Both the position numbers and the translations under genes were made by a program. Below, piece after piece: positions 13,977 through 25,176 of a DNA stretch of 64,000 bases. The stretch is from positions 128,313 through 192,312 of the forward strand of contig KQ965790.1 in assembly GCA_001574975.1 (NCBI GenBank), read 5' to 3'. Source of the stretch: Gonapodya prolifera JEL478. Its lineage: Eukaryota > Monoblepharomycota > Monoblepharidomycetes > Monoblepharidales > Gonapodyaceae. Numbering within the stretch: position 1 is the stretch's first letter; every line of letters starts with the position of its first letter. A model generated the notes under the pieces. That model made no database searches and was not told where the DNA came from. It saw only the letters and a program-made list of their open reading frames with translations.

Positions 13977-14541
13977 GCCATTTTACAGTAGATGGATGAT
14001 GTGGATGGTGAGATTTGGTGGCACTAACGACCACACATCCTCTTGTAGGACGCCAGTGGATGCTAAGTGGGCTTTGACAGCACGGATTGTCTCAGCTTCT
14101 GGAAGAATCATCAAGTCAATCTGCAGACTGTTGCATGGAGACACATCAGAATTGGAGGATACCATGTCCAGTCAACCCCCAATGCCTGGTGCGCAGACTT
14201 GGGGTACAGAGCCACAAAGACTCACTTGAGAATCAATGGATGGATAAATGGAAAGTTTTTGTTGGCCAGGTGCTTTGCACAGGTCAGATGAAATGAAATG
14301 AAGCATATTGAAACAATTTAATGAAACTTTTCTTGACCACACCAACTTGTGTATTGTAAATAATTCTATCAATCAATTTTACAACAACAGATGCCAGATC
14401 CACTGCTTGAGGTCTTGTGTCTATCTTTCTCCAGTTTTCAGTGGAGTATGCAAGAATTGTACCAAGACAGGTGGGTGAAAGTCCGCAGCAACATCATGAC
14501 AAGGGTTCTCAAAACTATTCACACTTCTTTCAGAGCAACAT

Positions 14542-14940
14542 GTGGTAAAAGACAGGGGCTTTGATTTAAACAGGCAACAACTCATTGCCACCATCAAGGC
14601 TCTCCATGCTGCAAAAGTCATGGTGTCTGAACTGGCTTGTAGAGTCTATGTCACTTGGAAGGGAGTGTACAACTGGATCCAAGATCCCCACTCTGCACAC
14701 CCCCAAAGGGTTTTCACTGGAAGAAAGCACAAATTGTCACCAATTGAAGAATGGGCAGTGGTGACTTGGTTGGAGAGTGAAAATGGTGGAACACCAAAGG
14801 ATGCTGCAAGGGCTGTAGCAGTGTTTTACAGAGTGAAAGTTACACAGCAAACCATCTCCAATATTGTAAAACAAGTAGAAACAAGGCGCAAGAAAGCAAT
14901 GGGGATGGGACTGCAGCCTTCATCAACAAGTCTTCCATGA
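14542..14940 (+). CDS. helix-turn-helix ORF, possible transposase DNA-binding domain
   Basis: A single open frame of about 130 codons in the CpG-poor island. It has two HTH-like halves: RQQLIATIKALHAAKVMVSE with TWKGVYNWIQDP, and LSPIEEWAVVTWLESENGGTP with VKVTQQTISNIVKQVE. Bipartite helix-turn-helix heads of this kind are found in pogo/Tc1-like and other DNA transposases and in CENP-B-like proteins. No catalytic DDE block follows: the frame stops at 14940 and the next 230 bp are AT-rich without a gene. No ATG is placed well at the start; an upstream exon about 14395-14540, in another frame, reads as coding (MQELYQDRWVKVRSNIMTRV) and could be spliced to it. Function inferred only from fold-like pattern. 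Confidence 0.45.
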   Translation: MVKDRGFDLNRQQLIATIKALHAAKVMVSELACRVYVTWKGVYNWIQDPHSAHPQRVFTGRKHKLSPIEEWAVVTWLESENGGTPKDAARAVAVFYRVKVTQQTISNIVKQVETRRKKAMGMGLQPSSTSLP

Positions 14941-15174
14941 CAAAACTATTTGCACTTGATTGTATAGTGTGGTAAATTTATCATTACCTTAAAGAATATA
15001 TCTACAAGATTATTACACATGTTTGCTGAACCAATTTTGAGCCAGATCAGATGGGGCGAGGGTGCTTTGGTCGAGTTACCCAATATTCTTGTACAAAATG
15101 TGAAAAATGATAGGCCCTCATTCTTGGTAAGACAGAAGACAGTACACATACTAAAATAGTTATTGAAAGCAACA

Positions 15175-18100
15175 TTATGGCCTCCCCACGTCAATGCTGC
15201 CGATCCGCTCCTTGGTTTTCCCTTCAAAGAGAGATAGCCGCCGCTTGTCCACATCGGACGCACGACCCGTTACGTTTGTCTCTGGGATCGGCAACTGCTT
15301 CAGTGTATCAGCAAGGACCAGGCTTCCTTCATCCTCGGGTATGGTCGCCTGGGAAGAAAGGATGTCGCGCGAAGAAGACTGTTTCTTTCGTTTCACTTTC
15401 TTGGTACTTGCGATTTTCTGTTGTGAAGAGGTGATCGAAGGCTCCACTGGAATTGCTTGTACATCGGTGCTGGCGAGGCTGTGCGCCACTGTTTGTGAAG
15501 ACTCCTGTCTTCCGATCTGCGACGTGACATTTGTTTGAGAAACCATAGCAGTGTAGCTTTCTTCCGGGCTTTCGTGGGTACGAAACGTATCGTGAAGGCA
15601 TGAACCGACCGTCATATTGCTTTGAAGTTTCTCGTCCGAATCACTCAATCCCCTGAATGAGAGTCTCCGGCTGTGCAAGGGCGCGTTAGCACTGGCATGT
15701 TCTCTCGATTGAGCTCCTTCCGGCTTCTCGTACTTGTACACTACAAGAGGTTGCCTTTCTCCAAAGCCACCAATCGCCAAAAAGTGATCCAGTGGGTGAA
15801 AGGAGAGCGTCAAAACTGGCGTTGGCTTTCCTGACCGGGAAGTTCTCGCCGAAAAGAATGGGAATGGAGGCCGAAAGTCATCGACAGTTCGCATACTTGT
15901 GACGGGTTCATCTTCCAAAGTCTCGTCCTGTGGCTCGTCCGCATACGTCGCAGCGATATATCCCGTCTCGGCATTGAACATGTAAACGCGCCCGTCTGTC
16001 GAGCCCGCCACAACATAAGTCCCACACGGAGTGAACTCGGCCGACACCAGGGCCAAGTGGGTCGGGTTGACGTCGGCGAACGTTTCCCTTCCACCCACCA
16101 AGGTGGTCACGGATGTGGCTGTCGGTGACCGGGATCTCAAAAGGGTCGGACTAGCGCTCCGACTATGCACTGAAACAGCTGCTGATCCCGCAAGCCGTGT
16201 GCCATCTCGGTGCGTGTGTGATGCGCCCTCGCCAGCGAGGGTGGTCAGGGTGCGGTGGACCCGCACATCTACCGTGCGCAAGACGGAGCCCTCCGAGGGC
16301 GTCGAGGCAGAGAGAAAAAGAAGCTTACGGTTCGTCGGGTGCATGCGAAGCGACCGAATCGGAGCACGCTAGCGAGAGTAAATGGCATCAACGGTTGAGC
16401 TCAGAATGCAACAAACGCCAGCATCCCTCGAACCCACAGCAACAGTGATAATCTTAATGCACTCAAACGCCATCCAATCAGGCTCTTTCATTGGTGTATC
16501 TTCCTCTCTTCTCCCCTCAGCACTCTGCCCAACCGTGCAACTCCACACCCTCACCATCCCACCTCCGTCGCCCGAGAACATTTTCGTCCCATCACCCGTG
16601 AACGCGATGCAATTCACATAGGTCTCGTGGCCAGAAAAGATGCCCACTGGCCTCGCAGAGCCATTGTCAACTTCTCCAGCGTCAGCCCCTTCGCATCGCC
16701 ACGCCCTGACGCGGCTATCCCAGCCACCCGTAAAGAGGATCCTCGGCCAGTCCGCCATAGGATGCCACGCGCACGTGTACACGTATCCAGGGTGGCGGAA
16801 CGAGTGCGTCTGACGAACTCCGGATTCGGAGATGGTCCACACTCGTGCCGTGCTGTCTGCAGAGGCAGACGCGAGGAGAGAGTCATCGTGAGACCACGCG
16901 AGCTGGTAGACGGGGCCGTGGTGGCCTGGAAGGGACGCGACGCGGGTGTATGACGGGAGGTGGTAGAGCTTGATTGGGTGGGAGGACGCGATTGGGGAGT
17001 TGGAGGGCGGGGAAAGGGCGGCAAAGGAGAGGTAAAGGCCTTGGTGCGAGAATGCGAGCGTGGAGCAACCCCTTCGAAGTGTCGATATGTGAGAGAAAAA
17101 AGTACATGAGAGATGTTTCGCTTCAGTCGACTCACTTGGGCCCCGCATCGATGGTGCACTGAAGCCTGTTTGGAATCTTGCACTGCTGCCCTCGAGACCG
17201 TCGCCAATTCGGCTACACGGGCGAGAGCGCGTTAAAAATGCCGCTGAGCCTTCCTTCGCCTCTAACAACTGATTGCAGTACCAACCCACCCACCTTTTCA
17301 ACCATCCCCACCAAGCTTCTCCACACCCCGCCTCCACCCTCCACCCTCCTCTTCCACTCCTCCACCATGTCATCGTACCCGACCTTGCCCACTTCCACGT
17401 CGGTCGCAAACACAGGCCGCCCGCCCACCCTCCTCGCCCCGATTGCGACGTGTGCCTTGATGGTCACGAACAGGGACCCAGGGTACTTGATCCTGCCCGG
17501 GCGGGGAAAGAACGATAGCAGTGGCTGCGGGCGGAGCGAAGGGTAGACGGGGCAAATGCGGTCGCGGTCGCCGAGGACGGCAGAGTGTTTGCGGTAGTGG
17601 TACAGCTGCAGCCGCACTGTAGATTCAGTGTTGGCCCTCGGGTATCCGTGTGCACCGGGGCCCGTTCGCCCGACCAGCTTGAGGAACGCAAACGCGACCC
17701 GGCGCCACCCCGAGAGCTCCACATCCGGGTCTCGCGCCTGCGCCTTGGGGAAAGACCGCAGGGGCGTCCACTCGTGCTTCTGCTTCACCCTCTGCTCAGC
17801 AGGGCGGCTCGACGTCGACGGGGACGTGTACCCCGGCGGAAGGGGCGTGTGGTCGTCCCAGTCGAGAATCTCGAAAACGGCCGCGGCAGACGGGTGCGCG
17901 AGGATGTGCAGGTAGTCTTCGTTAAAGATGAGCTCTTCGGACCATTGAGGGGTGATGGTGGCGTGGGAGGGTAGGTCGAACGGCTGGCAGGGGGTTGGGC
18001 GTATGTGTGAGTTGAACACCAAGAGCAGAGCGGGCCGTTCCGTACCTTTGTAACGATGGGGAGAATGTAGTCGATGGCGCCCTCGCGAGGCGCGGAAACG

Positions 18101-19538
18101 GGGCGGGCGGGGTCGGATTTGCGTAAGTATTCGCCGGTTTCGAGGTCTGCAGAGGGGTGGGGTGGATGGAGTGACACGAGGCGGTCAAGTCGTCAGATGT
18201 CTTTGGCGAGGATGGTTGCTTCAAACAAAATCCAATGCCAAAATGACACGCACCAATGAACGACACTCTCACGACAGGCGTGCGCACTCTGATATCGGGC
18301 ACGAGAGATAGCTGGTCCGTGCGATGGACAGTGACGGAGACGCAGTGGTCGGCGAAGTCGGACGGGGTTGTTGGTGGATGCAGGTGGGAGAACAGGTGCG
18401 GTGGGTGGGTGGGCGGTTGGGTCTGAGGTGATGCCGAGAAGGTGACGGGGGGTGCTGATGCTGGGGAAGGAGTGGGAACGGCGTGGGGGGCAAATGCTCC
18501 TGGAATAGGAGTGGACGAAGATGTTTCTGTGGCGATGGCAGGCGGTGCAGGGAGAGGAGGGGGCGGGGGCTCGGTTGACTTTCGTTTTCTTGACGATGAT
18601 CTGCCTTGTCTGGCAGAGGGGTTGCTCGGTTCTTCCACAGTCTGTAATTCAATTTCCACCTTATCCGTCCCTGTCCCTGCGCTGTCCTGTTTCTCGGAGG
18701 GCGTGCGATGCTTGTGCTTGCGTTGTCGTCTCGGCGTGTCGCTTGGAGTGCCCTCGACGGGTGGTCTTGGAACGAGCTGGTCCACCGCACTTGAAGCCGA
18801 AGTCATCCGAGTTCCAGTTGCTTCTTTCATTTCGATCATTGCGAAAGAGTCCGCGTGAGGGTCGTTGCCTTCACCTTCCTTTGTGGGGTGCTCTTTGCCC
18901 CGCTTGGTCTTGCGACGTCCTCGGGGACTTTCACAACCATTCTCGCCGTCTCCAAACACCTCCCGCACCTGCCCGCGCACCTCTTCCGTGTTCTTTCGGT
19001 GACGCCGGTGCCTTCCTTCCCGCGTCGGTGCGGCGGTCTCTACAGTATCTGCGAAGGGATCCACTGACACGGGCAATGAGTCTTCATGATTCGGTGCATT
19101 CCCCGCCACGTTCCCTGCCTGACCCGATTTGCGACGAGACCGACTTCGACGATTGCGTGGAGACTCAGAGGCGCCCACGATATTCCCGCCCGCCGCGTCC
19201 ACCTCCCGCGTCTCCCCCTGCCCCTCTGTGATCCCAACAGCCCCTTCCACCCCGCTTAAACCGTTCATTGCCTGTTTTCCAGCACTGTCGCGCGTCTTCT
19301 TCCGCTTTCTACGTTCTCGAGGACGCTCCGGTGTATCCGAGAACGGATTCTCGTTCTGAGCATCGGGTGTTGTGTCAAGATCAGCTGCTGTGGGTGGTGA
19401 TGCCAATCCGCGGACGATGGGAAGGTCTCGCTTCCAGTTTTGAAGCTCCGTGGGCGTGGGCGTGGTCATGGGCTGGTGTTGGTTGGGGGCAGATCGCGAA
19501 GGTCTGAAAGACTCCGGTTCAACTTTGCGAGATGACAT
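15175..19538 (-). CDS. AHI1: Jouberin (AHI1) homologue, ciliary transition-zone protein
   Basis: Six exons (19538-18254, 18146-18046, 17983-17219, 17176-17136, 17071-16438, 16368-15175) total 4020 nt, 1339 aa. The N-terminal 420 residues are disordered, basic and proline-rich. A C2-like region follows, as in AHI1: IRVRTPVVRVSFI, DLETGEYLRKSD, DYILPIVTK, ITPQWSEELIFNEDY, FEILDWDD and GWRRVAFAFLKLVG. After a short GCSTLAFSHQGLYLSFAAL lead come WD40 repeats (GHHGPVYQLAWSHDDSLLAS, ADSTARVW, HPGYVYTCAWHP, FSGDGGGMVRVW, MHPTNRKLLF, FHPLDHFLAIGGFGERQP). Animal AHI1 acts at the base of cilia; here it should serve the zoospore flagellum. The C-terminal 250 residues are low complexity. One intron (17177-17218) is only 42 bp. 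Confidence 0.9.
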
Positions 19539-19687
19539 TTAGCCGCCTTCCCGCCAACAGGTGAGCAACGAAGCGAAAGAAATACACCGAGCTGTAAGGT
19601 CCTCAGTCCAACCACAATCGCTTTGAAATTTCAATTAATTGGGTATTCATTGAAAGTCTAATATGTAATAGAATCTAGACCCACAAT

Positions 19688-20710
19688 CTACTTTCGTTCT
19701 TTCCCCTCGTAATCAAACAACTCATTCACCTCCACTTGATCCGACCAGAACCGTCTCACCCACGCGTCCCGCAAGAACCGCCCTCGTGGGGACTCTACTG
19801 CACCCGCACCCGCACCAGGTGACGCAGGTCCCGCACTCTCGGCGCCCTTCCCGTCAACGACAAAGCGCCCCTCCCACACGTCCACATTGCGCATCTTCCA
19901 CTTCACCTCCTCCTCACCACCGCCACCGCCCCTACCGTGGTTCATGAGAAGTTTGAAGTGGTAAGCATGTCCCACAACCACAATAGTCCGCTCCGGCCGT
20001 GCCGCAAGCCACCCCGCGAACCGTCTTACCCTGCCGTCCAGCGGCGCCGGGCTGAAAAACTCTGGCACCGACCGCTCCCTCAGAGCCGATGTCGCAATCA
20101 CAGGCGGCAACCCGGGTGCGACGCTCTTGGGCTCCCCAAACGTTCCCTCGCCTCGATCCGTGGCCGCGATCGTGACGTGCGCGGGCGCAGGGACACCCAT
20201 GATTCCGTACGCGGTCTCGGTCGTCCGGCGCATGTCCGAGTGCACGAGCAGGTCCGGTTTGGACGACCCCGTCCAGAACGACGCCGCCGCGAGCTTGTCC
20301 CGCACCTCGGCGATCTGCCGGCGCCCCAGTGGCGACAACTCGGCGTCCGAGCCGAGGATGGAGGTGAACGACGTCGTTGCGGACGCGAGGCCTGCGATTC
20401 GGCCAAAGAACCCGGGGGTCACCTGCTCCTTTGGCGTTTGGTCCCCGTCCGCGCTGGGCCGCGCCGGTGGTGTCGAGTACAACCCGCGGAACGAGTCGAT
20501 GAGCGTGATGGTGGCAACGTTTTCCTCAGATTCGGCGTGGCGGACGAGGTAGACGGTTTTGGTGTTGCCTGAGGTCGTGGACGCGGAAGCGGAAGCCATT
20601 GAGGAGAGGCGGCGGGATCTGAGCGACGAGGATGATTGCAGGTGGCGTGAGACGGTGATAATGAGCGTGCGGTGCGGGATCGCCGCCCAAAATCGCATAT
20701 AAATGGTCAC
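19688..20710 (-). CDS. histidine phosphatase superfamily protein, possibly mitochondrial
   Basis: Single-exon 340-codon gene. The phosphoglycerate-mutase-like catalytic signature YLVRHAESEENV carries the phospho-accepting His, LSPLGRRQIAEVRDKL and LLVHSDMRRTTETAYGI give the second Arg region and the acid Glu, and TIVVVGHAYHFKLLM provides the second catalytic His. The order matches branch 1 of the family. Two starts are possible: ATG 20710 adds an Arg/Ser-rich, acid-free leader resembling a mitochondrial targeting sequence (RHLQSSSSLRSRRLSS), while a Met about 38 codons later would give a cytosolic protein. Substrate is not predictable. Stop lies 150 bp downstream of the Jouberin start, same strand. 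Confidence 0.85.
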   Translation of the reverse strand: MTIYMRFWAAIPHRTLIITVSRHLQSSSSLRSRRLSSMASASASTTSGNTKTVYLVRHAESEENVATITLIDSFRGLYSTPPARPSADGDQTPKEQVTPGFFGRIAGLASATTSFTSILGSDAELSPLGRRQIAEVRDKLAAASFWTGSSKPDLLVHSDMRRTTETAYGIMGVPAPAHVTIAATDRGEGTFGEPKSVAPGLPPVIATSALRERSVPEFFSPAPLDGRVRRFAGWLAARPERTIVVVGHAYHFKLLMNHGRGGGGGEEEVKWKMRNVDVWEGRFVVDGKGAESAGPASPGAGAGAVESPRGRFLRDAWVRRFWSDQVEVNELFDYEGKERK

Positions 20711-20862
20711 TAGTGGGGTTGTGGCCGTGGAGCAATATTGTCGTCACCACAAACATAAAAACTACATTCATTCCCCAGAACGCACAACTACATCCATGTG
20801 AAAAAGAAAGGCACTCTACGACAGACACCGCACCCCTCCCAACCTCCCCACACCACTTCACT

Positions 20863-23330
20863 TCACTTCCCACCCGTAGTCCCTAGCCCCATCATCGTCT
20901 TCCACGTGTCGTAGATATACCACTGCACGCCCGTCAGCGTGCCGTACATAAACACCCTGGTGCCCAGCCCGCGGGTAGCGATATTCCACAGACCCGTTTC
21001 GCGGATCAGGTCGCGGACGGATTTTCCCCTGTAAAGGCGGCGGGTCGAGGCACGTTAGTCTCGGTGTAGTATCCCCGCACACGCGGGGTGCACACAGACT
21101 CAAACCCACCTATTCCCATCCTTGCCCAACAACGACACGATCGAGTCCGCCGGGTGGGACACGACCGCGCACGCCACGCCGGCAATGTACCCCGAGGCGA
21201 ACGTGACCCCGAGCTGGGTCAGCTTGGAGTAGGTCTCTTTGGGGTTGGTCAGGAGGTGCGTGTAGAAGAGGGATACGGACTGCGTGGGGAGGGGGGGGGG
21301 GCAAGATTTTGGTTAAAGGAGGGTGGGAGAAGCACGTGTGTGGCATGGATTACAAACCTGCTCGAAAAACACAAACTTGGCCACCGTATACGGAATCTGT
21401 CTCGCCCACAGGGCATTCAAGCTTCCAAACGGGAACCCGGTCCTCGCACGGTCAGTCCACATTTGAGTCCAGGCTGGAGCAAACGCCGTGGGCCATGTCC
21501 CGCGGGGGGAGGTCTGGACTTTTATTTTGGTCATTTCGAAGGGGACGAGGGCGATGTCTGGTGGGGTGTGGGTTGAAGGGGGGGTTGAGGGTGGTGGTTG
21601 GTATTAAGGGATTGGGTTGTTGGTGAGGGAAGAGGGAAAAGCGACGTGTAGATGAATTGAGTATCAGGTACCCATCCCTCCCTCACCAGCAAACCCCACA
21701 CCACTCACCAGCAAAGAACTCGGCCGACGCAGATCCAGCAGCCCAGATCCACGCGCGGTACTGCTTTGCGTACTCTTCGCCAGCGGCGTTGGAGTAGAGG
21801 TCTTTGAAGACCTGGCGGGGTGGGGAGAGACGGGTGTGGGTTGAGAAAGGACGACACGAAAACGAGGTGTGCGAACCCGGTCGATACGGGCTCCAGCTCC
21901 GCGAGTACAATTACACTCCGCGGTGTATTCGCCTCCGGTGGGAAAATGCCCTCCGCGCTCTGGACAATACCGCTTCCCGACAGTTAATCCGCCTCCTCCA
22001 GTGGAATCCTCGGTGAGCGCTAACACGCCTAGGCGTCTAGTACTATCCCGCTTGGCGGTAGGAGTATGCACTCCGGGCTGTGTCATTCGCGCTTCGCGCA
22101 GGTAATCCGCCGCCTCTGGCGGACGTCTCGCCTCACTCGTAGGCCTCGAACTCGCTCCGCGACGCGAGTACTCTCCCGCTCTGCGGTGTTATCGCCTCAG
22201 GCGAATAGCCTCGGTCGGCACTGTCGCGCCTAGGCCTCGGTGACGGTGACCTCCGGTGGGAAAATGCGTTCCGCGCCGTGCCATTCGCGCTTCGCGCAGA
22301 TCATTCGCCTCCGGCGGACGTCTCGCTTCACTCAACAGCCTCGGTCAGCGCTATCCCGCCAAGGCCTCGGAGTGCTCGCTCGTCCGGCGCTTGGCCTCCG
22401 TCACTCGACAGCGTCGTCAGCGCTATTGCGCTTAGGCCTCGGAGTCGTCAATCGGCTCGGCGCTCGAACAGCTCGGTCCTGCGTGCTTCGCACTCCAGAC
22501 CTCGCAATTCCCGAGACGCACCTCATACAACCCAAACTTGAGCGCCCCCTGCAACGAATACCCCACAAATGTTGGCGTTACGCCCTTCCAAACCGCCGCT
22601 GCGCCTTCTTCTTTCGCGATGGTCCGAAGGGCGGTTGTGGAGCTTGTGTACTTGATGGGGTCGATCTGGGCGGTGGGTAATGGGTGGTGGGAGGCAAAGG
22701 TCAACGGTCAACATGGTGTGTGAGTTGAATCGCCCGGTAAAAGGAAAAAGACAAACGGAAAATGCAATGATTCGCAAAGCTAGACTGTGACCTGATCTTC
22801 AGCCCCGGAACATTCCGACGCACGGGGTACTCGCCTCCGGCGGTCAGCGTCGGTCCTCGGTTAGCGCTATCGCGCCTGGGCCTCGGGTTCGCTCCGCGAG
22901 GAACATTCCACTTCACGGGGTATTCGCCTCCGGCGGACACCGCTCGGTCCTCGGTCAGCGCTGCGCGCTGAGGCCTCGGAGTCCTCCCTCCGCTCGCGTT
23001 GCTCGCTCCAGTCGGACCGCGCGCAGGCCTCCGTTGCTCGAGCCCCCCCCNAGACAACGAACCTGCACATTCGTCTTTGCGACGTCCAACGGGGTCACAG
23101 CCGCGTGAGTCATGCCACAGGCGAGCACGCCGCCCCAGAGACATTTATTGTAGTACGAGACTAAGCCATAGCGAGAAGATCAGCGATGGATTGAATTCGG
23201 GCGTGGGCAGGGAAGTGGGAAAAAGCAGAGCGAAAAGAGGGAAAAGACAAGACTGCTTACGGTCGTGTGGAACATGACCTGCGAATCTCGCGTTCCACTT
23301 TGGATTCGCGATTGCTGGAGGAGCGGACAT
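20863..23330 (-). CDS. MIR1: mitochondrial phosphate carrier (SLC25A3/Mir1 type)
   Basis: Imports inorganic phosphate across the mitochondrial inner membrane. Seven exons (23330-23261, 23160-23063, 22665-22522, 21811-21709, 21557-21358, 21279-21110, 21028-20863) give 951 nt, 316 aa, the usual carrier length. Three mitochondrial-carrier repeats are visible: HAAVTPLDVAKTNVQ then WKGVTPTFVGYSLQGALKFG; DIALVPFEMTKIKVQT then LNALWARQIPYTVAKFVFFE; VVSHPADSIVSLLGKDGNR then TRVFMYGTLTGVQWYIYDTW. The PLDVAKTNVQ signature separates phosphate carriers from other SLC25 proteins. Two introns are greatly enlarged (22666-23062 and 21812-22521) and filled with the GC-rich repeat described separately. An unresolved base N lies at 23051, just inside a donor site, in a homopolymer run. 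Confidence 0.93.
21860..22505 (-). repeat. GC-rich intronic repeat, cluster A (phosphate carrier intron 3)
   Basis: Several degenerate units of a GC-rich repeat inside a 710-bp intron. On the plus strand the recurring words are TCGCCTCCGGCGGAC, CCTCGGTCAGCGCT and GCCTAGGCCTCGG, with GCTCCGCGA-type spacers. The best unit runs about 22300-22375. On the sense strand of the gene these read as TCCGCCGGAGGCGA and AGCGCTGACCGAGG. The words are internally palindromic (AGGCCT, CCTAGG, GGCGCC-like). Confidence 0.85.
22796..23050 (-). repeat. GC-rich intronic repeat, cluster B (phosphate carrier intron 2)
   Basis: About two units inside a 397-bp intron, each with an ACATTCC..CACGGGGTA lead, CGCCTCCGGCGG, CCTCGG(T)TCAGCGCT and GCCTCGG. 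Same orientation as cluster A. It ends close to the 5' splice site of the host intron beside a C-run with one unresolved base. Confidence 0.85.
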
Positions 23331-24379
23331 TGCTGCGAGTCGAGGCGAGTCGGTGCAGCCGCACCATAAAGGCCGCGGTTCCGGGCGGCGCAGAGGTTAC
23401 GAAACGTGTCGTGGTGGGGCAACCCGAGATTCCCGACTCCAAGCGGGCGGTGACCCGGATGAACGAGTTGATACGAGGGCCGCAGGAGGCCGGGATGTAT
23501 TTCATTTTTGATAGGTTAGGGGTGCTGTAATAATAGAAAATAAAGACTTGGGGGTTGGTGTGCACTTGGCTTCCCACCTGCTGGGGGGGAAGGTTTTCCC
23601 TGCAGCCTGATTTCCACCCTCCAACTCCTGGGACGCGATGGACAGCGCGAGCCAATGTCACCATTCAACCCGCAGCGACAGAGCACGCATCTAGTGACAG
23701 CACCCATGCTTATTCATCCTCATCCCACTTGCGCAAGTGCAGACTCGGGAAAAACCACCTTGATTCACACTCGGCACCGCGCAGATTATGTATGTACAGC
23801 CGAGCGAGTCCCGCCACACGGGAGAGCTTGGGCGAGAGGCACCGTCTGTCTGAGACATGTACATGCATGGATCACAGCTGCTTGTTTTGGGAAAATGTTG
23901 CGCTACAGTGTGTCGTGCGATTTTCCTTGTCTTTTCGCGTGATTTCATACCTTTGCAAGGGTCCACCATCTGTTCCAAACGCACTCAATGGGTCGAAGCT
24001 AAAGGCCATCAACCGAGCTCGTACGGCACAGAGCTCGGATAAGGCTCACAACCAGTCCGTTTTGTCTATACCTCCTTTCAGTGATACGGGGCCTGCTTGC
24101 AATCCTGAGACTGAATATAGGTCGTCCCGCCACCCGTCGAACTTGACGACCAAGTCTGAAAGAGGACAGACGAGTGACCAAAGCACGACGACGGGGTACG
24201 AGTGCAAAAGCCGTGATTTTGAACGTTTCAGGCGGACTCGCGGTCAGGTGGCAGGTGCTAGGTGGAGGCAGGACGACGACCTTCCAAACGTTGAATTCCC
24301 GCCAGCACACAACCCCTTTTTTCAAACCATTTTCACCACCATTTTGAACCCCTATTTAGCGAGCTTTTGTAGTTCCAGT
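23331..24379. other. intergenic, no convincing gene
   Basis: Upstream of the carrier start. A 277-codon open frame on the plus strand (23555-24388) has no recognisable domain, a Ser/Arg/Cys-scattered composition, and competes with open frames on the other strand; I do not call it a gene. The last 100 bp may belong to the MYND fragment that follows. Confidence 0.4.
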
Positions 24380-24696
24380 GAAATTTGAGCAAGGGGGCGA
24401 AGCTCAAGAGATGCTCTGGGTGTGGGGTTGTGTGGTGAGTGAACTGATGCGGAAGGGACGGATTGCGTCATATGTACTTATTATCAAAGTCGCCATGGTC
24501 GCCCTGCAGGTACAAAGCGTGCCAGAGAGCCGACTGGCCAGATCATAAAGCGGAATGTGTCGCTTTGTCGTCAGTAGTACTGCTCAAATGCGTGGTCTTC
24601 AAAGCATGTGATTCCTCGTTCATCAGTTGTGATAAGCATTTTTGTTTGTTTGAAGCTGCCATGTACATAATAAATATTTGTCGTCTTTGCTTTTGA
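24368..24696 (+). pseudogene. MYND zinc-finger gene fragment with homopolymer frameshift
   Basis: Two pieces joined by a 75-bp intron (24435-24509) encode a MYND-type finger: CSGCGVVW, then YKACQRADWPDHKAEC, with the typical C-x2-C, the CQ-x3-W-x2-H-K-x3-C core and one expected Tyr-Cys pair replaced. The upstream coding stretch (FVVPVKFEQ) is in a different frame; the two frames would meet if the run of five G at about 24392 were four. The frame continues past the finger without conserved sequence to 24696. A near-identical FVVPVKFE stretch recurs at about 27220. MYND fingers bind proline-rich partners; no other domain remains here. Confidence 0.6.
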
Positions 24697-24939
24697 AAAC
24701 TATTTTGCAGCCTAATCGCATTCGCGCGTTCCTCACACCTAGAATGTGAAGAATTGCGACCTCCCCAAAATACAAGATACAGGAGTATCAATGTGTATTT
24801 ACTTGCCCACACAGCACATGTATCGATCTATATAATGTCTCAACGCGTCCCTGTCCTGTACACCATCCACCCTCCGCCACCGCAAACACCTCCTTCCCCA
24901 TCCACCCGTCCACCCATCCGCCCGTCACTCCTCGCCACG

Positions 24940-25136
24940 TCACAGCTTGCTCCCACCCTTCCCCCCGCCTTTGCCATGCCCCGCCGCCTCGTCATCCTTG
25001 GCGCCCGTATGCACCTCCATTCCTACACGCGCGAGGTACTCGTTGCGCGGGGCGACGAAGACTGGGCGGGTCGTGGTGGTGGTGGTGGGAGGGGTGAGAC
25101 AACACGCAACGTTAGACACAATCTTACCCCCCCGCG

Positions 25137-25176
<40 letters not shown>

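Larger units (their letters stand above)
10250..15170. other. CpG-depleted accessory island, probable relic of a mobile element
   Basis: About 4.9 kb with composition unlike the rest of the window: rich in TG and CA, with almost no CG. The stretch 12168-12875 (708 bp) has no CpG at all, and most 60-bp rows between 10500 and 15000 have none or one, whereas neighbouring genes carry several per row. Composition returns to normal abruptly at about 15170, where the Jouberin gene ends. The island holds a decayed minus-strand gene and a plus-strand helix-turn-helix ORF. No terminal inverted repeats or target-site duplication could be found by eye. Deamination of methylated CpG in a silenced element is the simplest reading, but this is inference. 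Confidence 0.6.

Noticed and set aside
23555-24388. 277-codon plus-strand open frame
   Set aside because: No domain or repeat, scattered Cys/Ser/Arg composition, and its end overlaps the MYND fragment in another frame; looks like a chance frame in stop-poor DNA.
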